A stretch of DNA of 36,131 nucleotides from NCBI GenBank assembly GCA_964429875.1, contig CAYSDL010000014.1, positions 1 through 36,131 of the forward strand, given 5' to 3'. The position numbers and the translations under genes are program-made. Positions 27,983 through 36,131 of this stretch are shown one piece after another. The first letter of the stretch is position 1; every line of letters begins with the position of its first letter. The notes beneath the pieces are model-generated. The model made no database searches and had not been told where the DNA came from. It saw only the letters and a list, made by a program, of their open reading frames with translations. The DNA comes from CAYSDL01 sp964429875 (GTDB lineage Bacteria; Fidelibacterota; Marinisomatia; SCGC-AAA003-L08; D37C17).

Positions 27983-30839
27983 TTTGACACCCTAACTCTA
28001 TCCTTCTTGGTGAAGAATAGAATGTTTCATTATTAAACCAATCATCAATTGTATTTATTAATTGGTCAGTATTTTGTGAAAATGCTTCCTGTCTATATCC
28101 AGTTATATCAGCTCTTCCTGTATCATTATAAACATTAATATGATTTAAGTGATCAAAAACATTAAAAATATTAATATAAAATTTTGTGTTTTTCATAGAG
28201 GGTACAAAGAAATAGGTTCTCATATCTATATTCCATGTAACAGGTTTTACTCTTGAGTTGATTGCAAGAGTTGAAAAATTTTGATTAATTGAAGGGGTAT
28301 ATGGTTGCCCTGAACCAACTTTTGAAATTATTCCTACTCCCCAATACTTTGTATCATAATATAAAGTTGTATTAATTGTATGAGTTTGATCCCAGTCTAA
28401 TGGGACAACATGTATTTCAGGATAAGAATTTGATATTGAAGCATTATAGGCATCAAATGGATCAGAAGCAGTGCCATTGGCTTGTTGAAATGTATAATCA
28501 AGAGTTACTGAGATTCCATTTAAAAAGTTCTTTTTATATGAAAAAACTAAGCCTTTAACAAAAGCAAAATCTGAATTTTCATATTGATAATAAGTTGATC
28601 CATTATGAGTATAAATGACTTCAGTTCTTGTCCCTGTTAAATCTCTTATATCTCTAAAATACATAGTCATATCAATAGCACTTAATTTATCTATTTTATA
28701 CTGAATACCTACTTCATAGCTTACAGTTTTTTCAGGTTCTAAGTCAGGATTTCCGATCACACCTATATTCCCTGTTCCTCCTCTATCAAGAGCAATGTCT
28801 GCATTATAATACAAAAGTTCAAATTTAGGGATTTGAAAAAAATGTCCGTATGAAAAATGAAAAACTCCTCTATCAAATATTGGGAATGATGCTCCTAGCC
28901 TTGGACTGATCATTGATTTTGATAAGGTAGGAGTATACCAATATTCTAATCTATCAGCTAGAGTTTGCAACTCTTCATTATCACCACAATATCCATCATT
29001 ATTACTACAATCATATATATACTCAGGCTTAATAGGATCATATATAAATGGATCTTCAGGATCAGATAACAACAAACCTTTAGGGTCAAAATAATCAAAT
29101 CTTATTCCAACATTAATAATCAGCTCATCTAATTCAATCTTATCTTGAATGTATATATTTGATTCTTTAGGTTTAAAATCATAGATGCTTGTATTTATTG
29201 AAGAAATATCATCAACTGTAGCTTGAACAAAGGGGCTATCATAGATAGGATTAAAACCCCCCTCCATATAATATTGAAGATTTATATCACTGTAAAATAT
29301 TTCATGATTTTTGTACTCAAAACCAAATTTTATTTGATGAGCATGATTAATCTGATTTGTGTAATCAAACTTTGCTATCTCTGTTATTGTTTCTCTTTTA
29401 AAAACACTTTGGTTCGCCCCTCCAACAGAAAAACTATAAGCTGGAGTATTTTGATTATTTAAATCATCATGAACTTGTTCAGATGTATTTTTGAAGGAAT
29501 TATGTTCATAAAGCTTATTATACTTTATAAAACCAATCGTAAAAAATGAATTTTGATTTAAGGTTTTATTAATTTGTAATAAATCTGTTTTTCCTTTTCT
29601 AAACTTTAGTAGATTTCCATCAGGATTTAATTTATAGTATCTATCATAATCCTGAAACTCAATATCATCATTAAAATGAGAGTATTTTATTTTAGTTTTT
29701 TGGAATGGTTTCCAAATTAAATTTAATTGACCATATTTTTTTATATTCCAATCCATAGATGCAAATTCTTTGTTCCCCATTGGGTTTGGATTAGTGTGAG
29801 CTTCATTCAAAAGGTTTAAATATTCTTCAAAATCATCCATACAATTTTGAGGCCCGTTACATATAATATCATTTACATAACTATCATCTTGTTCATTACT
29901 ACCTAAAACATGCCAATATTTTTCTCCTGAATTTTCATCTTGAAGCATATATCCATATGAGTAGGGAGTATAAATATTTTGACCTTCATGAACACCATTA
30001 AAATAAATATTTCGTGTACTTAAATAATAAAAAAGCTTATTTTTTATTATACTTCCATGTAGATTTAAACTAATATTTTTTGTAGAGGCTAAATTAAAAT
30101 TATTAATATTCATAAATAAATCATTATGTTTGCTTAAATAATCTCCTGTATAAAAATCAGCACTACCACCAAATTTATTACTTCCTTCATTTGTGGTTAT
30201 ATTTACAATTCCACTCATTGCTTGACCATACTCAGCATTAAATGCTCCTGAAATTAATTGCATTTCACGAATAACATCTTTGCTTACATTAATTACTGTA
30301 GATCCATCATAGCTATCAGTCATAGGCATTCCATCAATCCAGTAAGCAACCTCACTTGATCGACCTCCTCTAAGATGACCATCTACATAACCAGCTTGAA
30401 GACTCAATAGATCAGAGACTTCATTAACTGGAAGTTTTGAAATACTTTTTTTTGTAATAATGGCTGTTGTTGATGTTAAATTTTTATTTATCAGATCTTT
30501 TTTTGCAGTTATAACTACACTCTCCATTTCTAATGATGATTCATTTAACTGTATGTCAATTGATGTAGTTAAATCAAGATTTACTTCTATATCTATAATT
30601 TTGTAATCATCATAACCGATCATGCTTGCTATTAATTGATACTCTCCTGGAGGAACATTAAGGATAAGAAAAAAACCATCTAAATCAGTTGAAGAACCGT
30701 AGTTTGTTGAGGATAAATAGACATTACAGCCTATTATTGGATTTTTAGAAACAGAATCTAAAACCCTTCCTTTTATTTTTCCTACAGTTCCTGCAAATAG
30801 CGGTAATAAAAATATAAGATATATTATTATTTTTTTCAT
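27969..30839 (-). CDS. TonB-dependent outer-membrane receptor 2
   Basis: A 956-residue receptor, paralogue of the one at 7157-10150. Signal peptide 1-16; carboxypeptidase-regulatory-like domain 18-100 (IKGRVLDSVSKNPIIGCNVY, then GEYQLIASMIGY); plug domain about 112-222 with GGRSSEVAYWIDGM and ISGAFNAEYGQAMSGIVN; barrel ending in an aromatic/Asn tail (GCQIDFN). The regulatory domain and plug align almost without gaps with receptor 1, whereas the barrel loops diverge, fitting a different ligand. The gene starts 16 bases after the GH13 gene and overlaps the next gene by 14 bases. Import of malto-oligosaccharides is inferred from the GH13 and GH97 neighbours. Confidence 0.88.
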   Translation of the reverse strand: MKKIIIYLIFLLPLFAGTVGKIKGRVLDSVSKNPIIGCNVYLSSTNYGSSTDLDGFFLILNVPPGEYQLIASMIGYDDYKIIDIEVNLDLTTSIDIQLNESSLEMESVVITAKKDLINKNLTSTTAIITKKSISKLPVNEVSDLLSLQAGYVDGHLRGGRSSEVAYWIDGMPMTDSYDGSTVINVSKDVIREMQLISGAFNAEYGQAMSGIVNITTNEGSNKFGGSADFYTGDYLSKHNDLFMNINNFNLASTKNISLNLHGSIIKNKLFYYLSTRNIYFNGVHEGQNIYTPYSYGYMLQDENSGEKYWHVLGSNEQDDSYVNDIICNGPQNCMDDFEEYLNLLNEAHTNPNPMGNKEFASMDWNIKKYGQLNLIWKPFQKTKIKYSHFNDDIEFQDYDRYYKLNPDGNLLKFRKGKTDLLQINKTLNQNSFFTIGFIKYNKLYEHNSFKNTSEQVHDDLNNQNTPAYSFSVGGANQSVFKRETITEIAKFDYTNQINHAHQIKFGFEYKNHEIFYSDINLQYYMEGGFNPIYDSPFVQATVDDISSINTSIYDFKPKESNIYIQDKIELDELIINVGIRFDYFDPKGLLLSDPEDPFIYDPIKPEYIYDCSNNDGYCGDNEELQTLADRLEYWYTPTLSKSMISPRLGASFPIFDRGVFHFSYGHFFQIPKFELLYYNADIALDRGGTGNIGVIGNPDLEPEKTVSYEVGIQYKIDKLSAIDMTMYFRDIRDLTGTRTEVIYTHNGSTYYQYENSDFAFVKGLVFSYKKNFLNGISVTLDYTFQQANGTASDPFDAYNASISNSYPEIHVVPLDWDQTHTINTTLYYDTKYWGVGIISKVGSGQPYTPSINQNFSTLAINSRVKPVTWNIDMRTYFFVPSMKNTKFYINIFNVFDHLNHINVYNDTGRADITGYRQEAFSQNTDQLINTIDDWFNNETFYSSPRRIELGCQIDFN

Positions 30840-30843
30840 TTAA

Positions 30844-30860
30844 TATAGTTTGAAACTATA
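30844..30860. repeat. Short palindrome at the GH13/receptor-2 junction
   Basis: An 8+1+8 perfect inverted repeat (TATAGTTT, G, AAACTATA) overlaps the GH13 stop codon and the leader of the TonB receptor 2 gene. It could form a small hairpin that tunes receptor translation. In DNA this AT-rich, about one such palindrome is expected by chance in a window of this size, so the functional reading is weak. Confidence 0.2.
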
Positions 30861-33765
30861 ATGATAGAATTGTATTTACAAGATTCACTATATCTATTAC
30901 ATTAATAATACCATCTCCATTCAAATCAGCAGCACATAATTGTGAATCATCGTTAAAAGGAATTCCAAATATATAATTGACTAAATTCACTATATCAAGG
31001 ACATTGATAATACCATCTAATGTAACATCTCCCAAGAGACAGGATGAACTATTATCTTCAACAAAAACATATGAGGTTAATGCGGCTAAATTAAATCCAC
31101 CATACCAATCAGAATCAATATCGATTGCTATATCATTAATAAGATCGACCCATGGTCCATTTTGAGGAAATTGAATATCAAGCACATGATCTTCTGTATC
31201 TAAATTTACAGCTACAACAACTTTCTCAGAATCATTAGCTCTCCAATAAACAAGTGATTTAGTTCCATTATCAGCATACTTAATTTCTAGTGGAGATTCT
31301 TTAAGAACACTATAATTATTTCTTAATGCTAGTACTTTTTTATAGTGCTCATTTAAATTTGAAGCTAATTCTGTATCTAAATTTGACCATTGAACAGGCT
31401 GAGGGATTGGATAGCCACCAGAATCTCTACCAGGAGAATTTTGACCTAACTCTTGCCCCTGATAAATCATAGGTACACCATGACTTGTAAATAAAATAGA
31501 AGAACCAAGCATAGAACGTTTATATGCTTCTTCAAGTGAATGGCCTTGAAACTCTGTTGATTGATAGGCTAATCTATTTTCATCATGGGATTCAATATAA
31601 TTTATAGGACCAGTAACAAAGTTATACCCCTGAGAATAAGCATTGATATGGTTGGTTATATTATTAACATCAATATATATATCCATTATATTATCAAATA
31701 TATTATGGTGATAACTGTAGTCCCATCCAGAATCAAAAAATGTATTATTGATCTGATAAGAATTATCAGTTTCAGCAACTAAAATCAAAGAAGAATCAAT
31801 GCTATTTAAAATACTGGCATAATAAGATGCACCATTGTAATCACCATCCCAACCAATACCTTCTGCATAATCAAACCTAAATCCATCTATATGAAAATTT
31901 TCTACCCAATGAATTAGAGAATCCTCTACATATTTCCAACCTCTATATGATCTGCCATTAATATTATGCCAATGCTCTAATTTATATCCCCAATCAGATG
32001 GCTCATCATCAAAATAAGGACATAATTCAAAATCATGATCTTGCCAATTGTAATTATCTAAAGGTTGATATAGTTGAAAAAGAGGAGAAGAACCCCACAT
32101 GTGATTATGGACTACATCAAGTAATATTGCAATATTGTTTTGATGTGCAATATCAATTAAATTTTTAAAATCATTTACAGTACCGTAGGTGCTCTCTGGA
32201 GCAAGAGAAAATGATGAGTTATAGCCCCATGAAAAATCACCTTCAAATTCATTTATTGGCATTAACTCTATTGCATTCACACCTAAATCAGAAAAATATC
32301 CCTCATTAATTTTTTCTATTATATTACTATAGGTCCCTATTTCTCCCTCAACACCTAAAAAATCACCTACATGTAATTCATATATAATTAAGTCTTTCAC
32401 CTCTGGACGTAGATATGATTCATCATTCCATGAATATTCATTGACACCTATTTCAAATATAGATTTAGCATGCTGAAAATTACTACTTTCATTACCTGTA
32501 AAAGGATCTTTCCATTCTACATTTTCTGACCATGGATCAGCTATATATTTTTCACCTTCAATATTATATTGATATGCATATATTCCATTATCAAGAGATA
32601 CTTCATACCACCAAAGTGTATCTCCAGATAATTTCATGATTTCTCCATTAGGATACTGGTCATTCCACGAACCTTTAATGGATATATAATCTTTGCCAGG
32701 TGCATAAATAGAAAAAATCACATTATTTCCATCAATATTTACTCCATCTTTTATGCCGAGGGGAGCTGCCTGCTCTTCAACTTCATATAATAAATAAAAA
32801 TCTACAAATGAAAATGAAACCAATCCGTTATTATATATTGATTTTGCTACTAGCTGTAGATCTCCAAATAATCCAGATTCAGGTTGCCATAAATACTCAA
32901 ATGGTTCAGATTCTATTATTGTTAATAAATTTCCATCAAGCCATAATTCTACTGCATCAGCACTTCCTTCAAGATTGACTTGGACATTTCCTATAATTTG
33001 TTCATCTTGTATGGGTGAAATAAAATCAACATATGGGTCATTCTCAGTAGGGATATAATCAAAATAGATGTCATAGTAAATAATCTGACCATTTTCACTC
33101 ATATCATAGTTTCCATCTTCCCACAATATTTTAAATTTCAATGAATATACAATCTGTTCCCCTGATTGAAATGGATTGAAATTAATAATTCCTGTATTTG
33201 AATCAGATAACGATAAAGGAGAATGAACAACGCCATCTAACATATATGAACTATCCGGCCAATAATCCTCAATTGGAGCAGTGTGTCCGCCACCTGAATC
33301 TACAGTCCATACAATAGATCCTCCCTGTTCTATATTATTTAACACAATCTCAAAATTTTCATTTGGTGATGGATTGAATGGTGTCCAAAAATAATTTAAA
33401 CTAATATGCCAATCAATACCTATGCCCCCATTGTTATCCCAATTATCATTTAAATCTGTAAACACAAAATCAATAGTCTCAACATCTTCAGGTATCTGAT
33501 AATCATATTTCCACCAACCTGCGCCATTTGCAGGATAATATGACATTGCATAATCATCAGTATCCATCCATCCATTATATCCTAGGTGAATGTATACAGG
33601 GAATGTATTATCAGGGAGAATCCCTTCAATTGTATTATAGTAAATTGTAATATCTCCACCAGGAACAGGAACCTCTGGCTCCCAGTATACATAGTTTGAA
33701 AACACAACATTTACAAAAATACAAAAAATAATACTCTTTAATAATTGTTTGTTTTTATCTTTCAT
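30856..33765 (-). CDS. Secreted GH13 alpha-amylase-like enzyme with CBM25/53-like module, CBM48-like module and dockerin
   Basis: A 969-residue protein. I choose the ATG at 33763-33765 (MKDKNKQLLKSIIFC), with AGGA six bases upstream, over in-frame ATGs at 33786 and 33771. Residues 24-125 resemble a CBM25/53 starch-binding module (PVPGGDITIYYN, YIHLGYNGW, FVFTDLNDNWDNNGG). About 335-425 is CBM48-like (FSIYAPGKDYISIKGSWND). The GH13 barrel spans about 455-830 with all four signature regions: DVVHNH (550-555), GFRFDYAEG with nucleophile Asp632, AETD with Glu665, and ESHDENR with Asp728. A dockerin at 909-969 (GDVTLDGIINVLD, ADLNGDGIINVID) ends it. It should cleave alpha-1,4-glucan outside the cell; a branching-enzyme or pullulanase-like subfamily cannot be excluded. 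It heads the second operon and is divergent from GH97. Confidence 0.85.
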   Translation of the reverse strand: MKDKNKQLLKSIIFCIFVNVVFSNYVYWEPEVPVPGGDITIYYNTIEGILPDNTFPVYIHLGYNGWMDTDDYAMSYYPANGAGWWKYDYQIPEDVETIDFVFTDLNDNWDNNGGIGIDWHISLNYFWTPFNPSPNENFEIVLNNIEQGGSIVWTVDSGGGHTAPIEDYWPDSSYMLDGVVHSPLSLSDSNTGIINFNPFQSGEQIVYSLKFKILWEDGNYDMSENGQIIYYDIYFDYIPTENDPYVDFISPIQDEQIIGNVQVNLEGSADAVELWLDGNLLTIIESEPFEYLWQPESGLFGDLQLVAKSIYNNGLVSFSFVDFYLLYEVEEQAAPLGIKDGVNIDGNNVIFSIYAPGKDYISIKGSWNDQYPNGEIMKLSGDTLWWYEVSLDNGIYAYQYNIEGEKYIADPWSENVEWKDPFTGNESSNFQHAKSIFEIGVNEYSWNDESYLRPEVKDLIIYELHVGDFLGVEGEIGTYSNIIEKINEGYFSDLGVNAIELMPINEFEGDFSWGYNSSFSLAPESTYGTVNDFKNLIDIAHQNNIAILLDVVHNHMWGSSPLFQLYQPLDNYNWQDHDFELCPYFDDEPSDWGYKLEHWHNINGRSYRGWKYVEDSLIHWVENFHIDGFRFDYAEGIGWDGDYNGASYYASILNSIDSSLILVAETDNSYQINNTFFDSGWDYSYHHNIFDNIMDIYIDVNNITNHINAYSQGYNFVTGPINYIESHDENRLAYQSTEFQGHSLEEAYKRSMLGSSILFTSHGVPMIYQGQELGQNSPGRDSGGYPIPQPVQWSNLDTELASNLNEHYKKVLALRNNYSVLKESPLEIKYADNGTKSLVYWRANDSEKVVVAVNLDTEDHVLDIQFPQNGPWVDLINDIAIDIDSDWYGGFNLAALTSYVFVEDNSSSCLLGDVTLDGIINVLDIVNLVNYIFGIPFNDDSQLCAADLNGDGIINVIDIVNLVNTILSL

Positions 33766-33914
33766 TATCATTCCTATCAATTTCATCCAATATACATGCT
33801 CAAAAAAAACGGTGAAGAAAATTATAAAATAATATTAATTTAACGAAGTAAAAACTTGTAATCATTTTGCATGTTTTTATACAAAAATAATCATAATAAA
33901 TAAGGATCTAACCT
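33766..33914. promoter_or_regulatory. Divergent promoter region between GH13 operon and GH97
   Basis: About 149 AT-rich bases serving both directions. On the minus strand TATTTTTG (33889 down to 33882) fits a Bacteroidetes-type -7 element, TAnnTTTG. Its surrounding 12-mer TATTTTTGTATA differs at only two positions from TACTTTTGTATG at 14552-14563 in the other divergent region. AAGGA at 33902-33906 is the GH97 ribosome-binding site, and AGGA just upstream of 33765 serves GH13. No operator can be assigned. Confidence 0.3.
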
Positions 33915-36074
33915 ATGAATTTTTTCAAAAAAAATTATTTTATTCTTTTAATGTCAATACTGTTTTTCACATGTGCAAATGATAATTTTATTGGAGCTGT
34001 TATTAATAATACTATAAAAAAAGAAATTTCATCTCCCGATAATTCTCTCACATTAAAAGTAAAATCTAAAAATGGAAAGATATTATACTCATTGATTAAA
34101 AATAAAAAAATTATTCTTAAAGAATCAGCCTTAGGAATAATATCAGATCAATTTGATTTTTCAGAGGACCTATCAATTGAAGGAATGACAATAAGTAACA
34201 ACACTGGGGATTGGGATCAAGTCTGGGGAGAACAAAAAGTCATATCTGATAATCATAATGAATTAGCTTTAGATATTATCTCAAAAGATAGTGGAAAAGA
34301 AATGATTATTCGTTTTAGAATCTTTAATGATGGACTTGGCTTTAGATATGAAATACCAAAGCAAAATGGAATAAATTCATTTAATATAACCAATGAATTA
34401 ACAGAGTTTAATTTTACTGAAGATTCTCCTTCATGGTGGATTCCAGCATATGCATATAGACGATATGAGTTTTTATATGCAAATACTCTTATAAGCGAAA
34501 TTTCAAGAGACAAATTTTCAGAATTAGTTGAATATCTTAATGGTCCACGCATTGGTCCAGAAGCTGTTCAAACACCATTTACAACACAAAGAAAAGATGG
34601 GATTACTATTTCAATCCATGAAGCAAATCTAACAAATTATTCTAGCATGACTCTAAAAGCTGATGGGACAAAAAATATGGAATGTGATTTGATTCCATGG
34701 TCTGATGGAATAAAAGTTAAAGCAACAGCTCCTTTAGATACCCCTTGGAGAACAATTATTGTAGGAAACAATCCAAGTGAAATTGCGATGTCCACTCTTG
34801 TTCTAAATTTAAATGAACCAAATAAACTTAAAAACACAGATTGGATTGAACCTGGAAAATATATTGGTTTATGGTGGGAAATGATAGGGACTAATCAATC
34901 ATCATGGGGGTCAGGACCTCATCATGGGGCTAAGACAGAAAGAGTATTAGAGTATCTCGATTTTGGATCAAAATATGGATTTAATGGTGTTTTAGTTGAA
35001 GGATGGAATACCGGATGGGATGAAAATTGGTGTTGCACTGGAGAGGGAGAGAATTTTGATTTTTATCATACTCACCCTGATTTTGATAATAAAAAAATAG
35101 CTGAGTATGCTAAAGAAAAAGGAATACGTATTGTAGGTCATCATGAAACAGGCACCCAAATTAATAATTATGAGGCACAATTAGATAGCGCTTTTGCATA
35201 TTGTCAAAGAAATGGAATTAGAGTTGTTAAAACAGGTTATGTAAATGATGGGAGTCAAAACATAAAAAGAATTGATAAAGATGGAAATGTCTTTAAAGAA
35301 TGGCATCATGGCCAGTATATGATTGAACATTTTCGTAAAGTTCTTGAGACTGCTGCTAAATATGAGGTTAGTATCGTAGTGCACGAACCTATCAAAGATA
35401 CTGGTCTTAGAAGAACATATCCAAATATGTTATCAAGAGAAGGTGCAAGAGGACAAGAATTTAATGGATTTATGCCTAAGGATTATAATAATAAACCAAA
35501 TCACACAACCATTTTACCTTTTACAAGATTATTGGGTGCTCCTATGGATTATACGCCTGGAATTTTTAATCTAAAAGAATATAGATACCATAGTCAGGAT
35601 GATAGAAGAATCAATGAAGATCACCATATCCCCAGTACTATTGCAAAAGAACTTGCTCTTTATGTGATTATTTATGCTCCTGTCCAAATGGCTGCAGACC
35701 TTCCATCAAATTATGAAGGACATCCAGCTTTTCAATTTATTCTTGATGTTCCTACTGATTGGGAAAACACAATTGTTCTTAATGGCGAAATTGGACAATA
35801 TATTACAACAGTAAGAAAAGATATTAATAGTGAGGATTGGTATCTTGGAAGTATAACAAATGAAGATGAAAGAGAAATTAATATTACACTTTCATTTCTT
35901 TCATTTGGGAAACAATATAATGCAACTATTTATAAAGATCCAGTTAATGCTAACTGGGAAATAAATCCTGAGGAAGTGATTATAGAAAATAAAATTTTCT
36001 CAAAAGGTGATGAGCTAACCCTAGATCTTGGCTATGGGGGTGGTCAAGCAATTCGTTTTTCTCCAATTAATTAA
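33915..36074 (+). CDS. GH97 alpha-glucosidase (SusB-like, inverting type)
   Basis: A 719-residue exported enzyme of family 97, the normal length for SusB. The N-terminal beta-sandwich domain (about 36-300) includes SPDNSLTLKV and SWWIPAYAYR. The barrel contains YIGLWWEM (316-323), GFNGVLVEGWNTGW (355-368), VGHHETGT (407-414), VVHEPIKDTGLRRTYPN (488-504) and REGARGQEFN (508-517). Glu411, Glu491, Glu509 and Glu515 match the SusB catalytic and calcium-binding glutamates by motif. Glu491 marks the inverting alpha-glucosidase branch rather than the retaining alpha-galactosidase branch. The signal peptide ends near Cys20 (LFFTC), a non-canonical lipobox, so it is either periplasmic-soluble or a lipoprotein. 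AAGGA eight bases upstream supports the start. It should release glucose from malto-oligosaccharides produced by the divergent GH13. Confidence 0.9.
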   Translation: MNFFKKNYFILLMSILFFTCANDNFIGAVINNTIKKEISSPDNSLTLKVKSKNGKILYSLIKNKKIILKESALGIISDQFDFSEDLSIEGMTISNNTGDWDQVWGEQKVISDNHNELALDIISKDSGKEMIIRFRIFNDGLGFRYEIPKQNGINSFNITNELTEFNFTEDSPSWWIPAYAYRRYEFLYANTLISEISRDKFSELVEYLNGPRIGPEAVQTPFTTQRKDGITISIHEANLTNYSSMTLKADGTKNMECDLIPWSDGIKVKATAPLDTPWRTIIVGNNPSEIAMSTLVLNLNEPNKLKNTDWIEPGKYIGLWWEMIGTNQSSWGSGPHHGAKTERVLEYLDFGSKYGFNGVLVEGWNTGWDENWCCTGEGENFDFYHTHPDFDNKKIAEYAKEKGIRIVGHHETGTQINNYEAQLDSAFAYCQRNGIRVVKTGYVNDGSQNIKRIDKDGNVFKEWHHGQYMIEHFRKVLETAAKYEVSIVVHEPIKDTGLRRTYPNMLSREGARGQEFNGFMPKDYNNKPNHTTILPFTRLLGAPMDYTPGIFNLKEYRYHSQDDRRINEDHHIPSTIAKELALYVIIYAPVQMAADLPSNYEGHPAFQFILDVPTDWENTIVLNGEIGQYITTVRKDINSEDWYLGSITNEDEREINITLSFLSFGKQYNATIYKDPVNANWEINPEEVIIENKIFSKGDELTLDLGYGGGQAIRFSPIN

Positions 36075-36077
36075 TAT

Positions 36078-36118
36078 AAAAAAAACGAGCCTTCCATAAC
36101 AGAAGGCTCGCCTTTTCT
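36078..36118 (+). terminator. Rho-independent terminator after GH97
   Basis: A perfect 9-base-pair stem CGAGCCTTC / GAAGGCTCG (36086-36094 and 36102-36110) with a seven-base loop (cataaca) and CCTTTTCT after it. Eight A residues precede the stem, so it could also stop transcription arriving from the right. It begins four bases after the GH97 stop codon and is by far the most GC-rich hairpin in the window. Confidence 0.93.
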
Positions 36119-36131
36119 AAGATTGAATATA

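Noticed and set aside
1..36131. Possible SusD, cohesin, LPMO or transcriptional regulator genes
   Set aside because: I looked for SusD-like lipoproteins, cohesin-like domains, N-terminal-histidine oxygenases and helix-turn-helix or hybrid two-component regulators among all plausible reading frames and found none.
1..36131. tRNA, rRNA, CRISPR arrays, insertion sequences or phage genes
   Set aside because: No cloverleaf-like stretch, regular spacer-repeat pattern, transposase motif or terminal inverted repeats were seen. Apart from the gap region, intergenic spaces are all under 200 bases.

Overview
The window looks like a scaffold from an uncultured marine bacterium of the FCB superphylum, most plausibly Candidatus Marinimicrobia (SAR406) or a close relative. 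The reasons are the strongly AT-rich DNA, TonB-dependent receptors with a carboxypeptidase-regulatory N-terminus, type IX secretion (T9SS)-like C-terminal sorting domains, PorV-like outer-membrane proteins, dockerin-type C-termini and signal peptides ending in LFSQ or LYSQ. The taxon is an inference; there is no rRNA or marker gene here.

The whole window is a glucan-utilisation locus. Positions 1-194 hold the start of an unrelated secreted lamin-tail-domain gene. Positions 306-14507 (minus strand) form one operon: sodium/sugar symporter, a cytochrome c protein with six carbohydrate-binding-like modules and a dockerin, TonB-dependent receptor 1, a 1458-residue T9SS-CTD surface protein, PorV-like 1, and a parvulin-like chaperone. 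Positions 14601-17479 (plus) carry a GH3 beta-glucosidase and a lipoprotein GH16 laminarinase. A dockerin-bearing GH16 laminarinase follows at 17488-18864 (minus). Positions 19119-21356 (plus) carry a circularly permuted GH16 lichenase-like protein and a ROK sugar kinase. Positions 21340-33765 (minus) form a second operon: GH13 amylase-like protein, TonB-dependent receptor 2, a 1261-residue T9SS-CTD protein, PorV-like 2, and a non-catalytic glycan-binding-like protein. Position 33915 onward (plus) carries a GH97 alpha-glucosidase closed by a strong hairpin terminator. A 100-N assembly gap lies at 18990-19089.

Inferred division of labour: surface GH16 enzymes cut laminarin and mixed-linkage beta-glucan, and the GH13 protein cuts alpha-glucan. 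The two receptor/T9SS-protein/PorV cassettes bind and import oligosaccharides. GH3 and GH97 release glucose, the SSS symporter carries it across the inner membrane, and the ROK kinase phosphorylates it. No SusD homologue and no transcriptional regulator is visible.

The most novel-looking elements are: (i) the twice-occurring TonB receptor / giant T9SS-CTD protein / PorV cassette in place of SusC/SusD; (ii) a dockerin-type C-terminal tag with a conserved cysteine pair on five secreted proteins; (iii) the Fibrobacter-style circularly permuted GH16; and (iv) a cytochrome c domain fused to sugar-binding-like modules and a dockerin.
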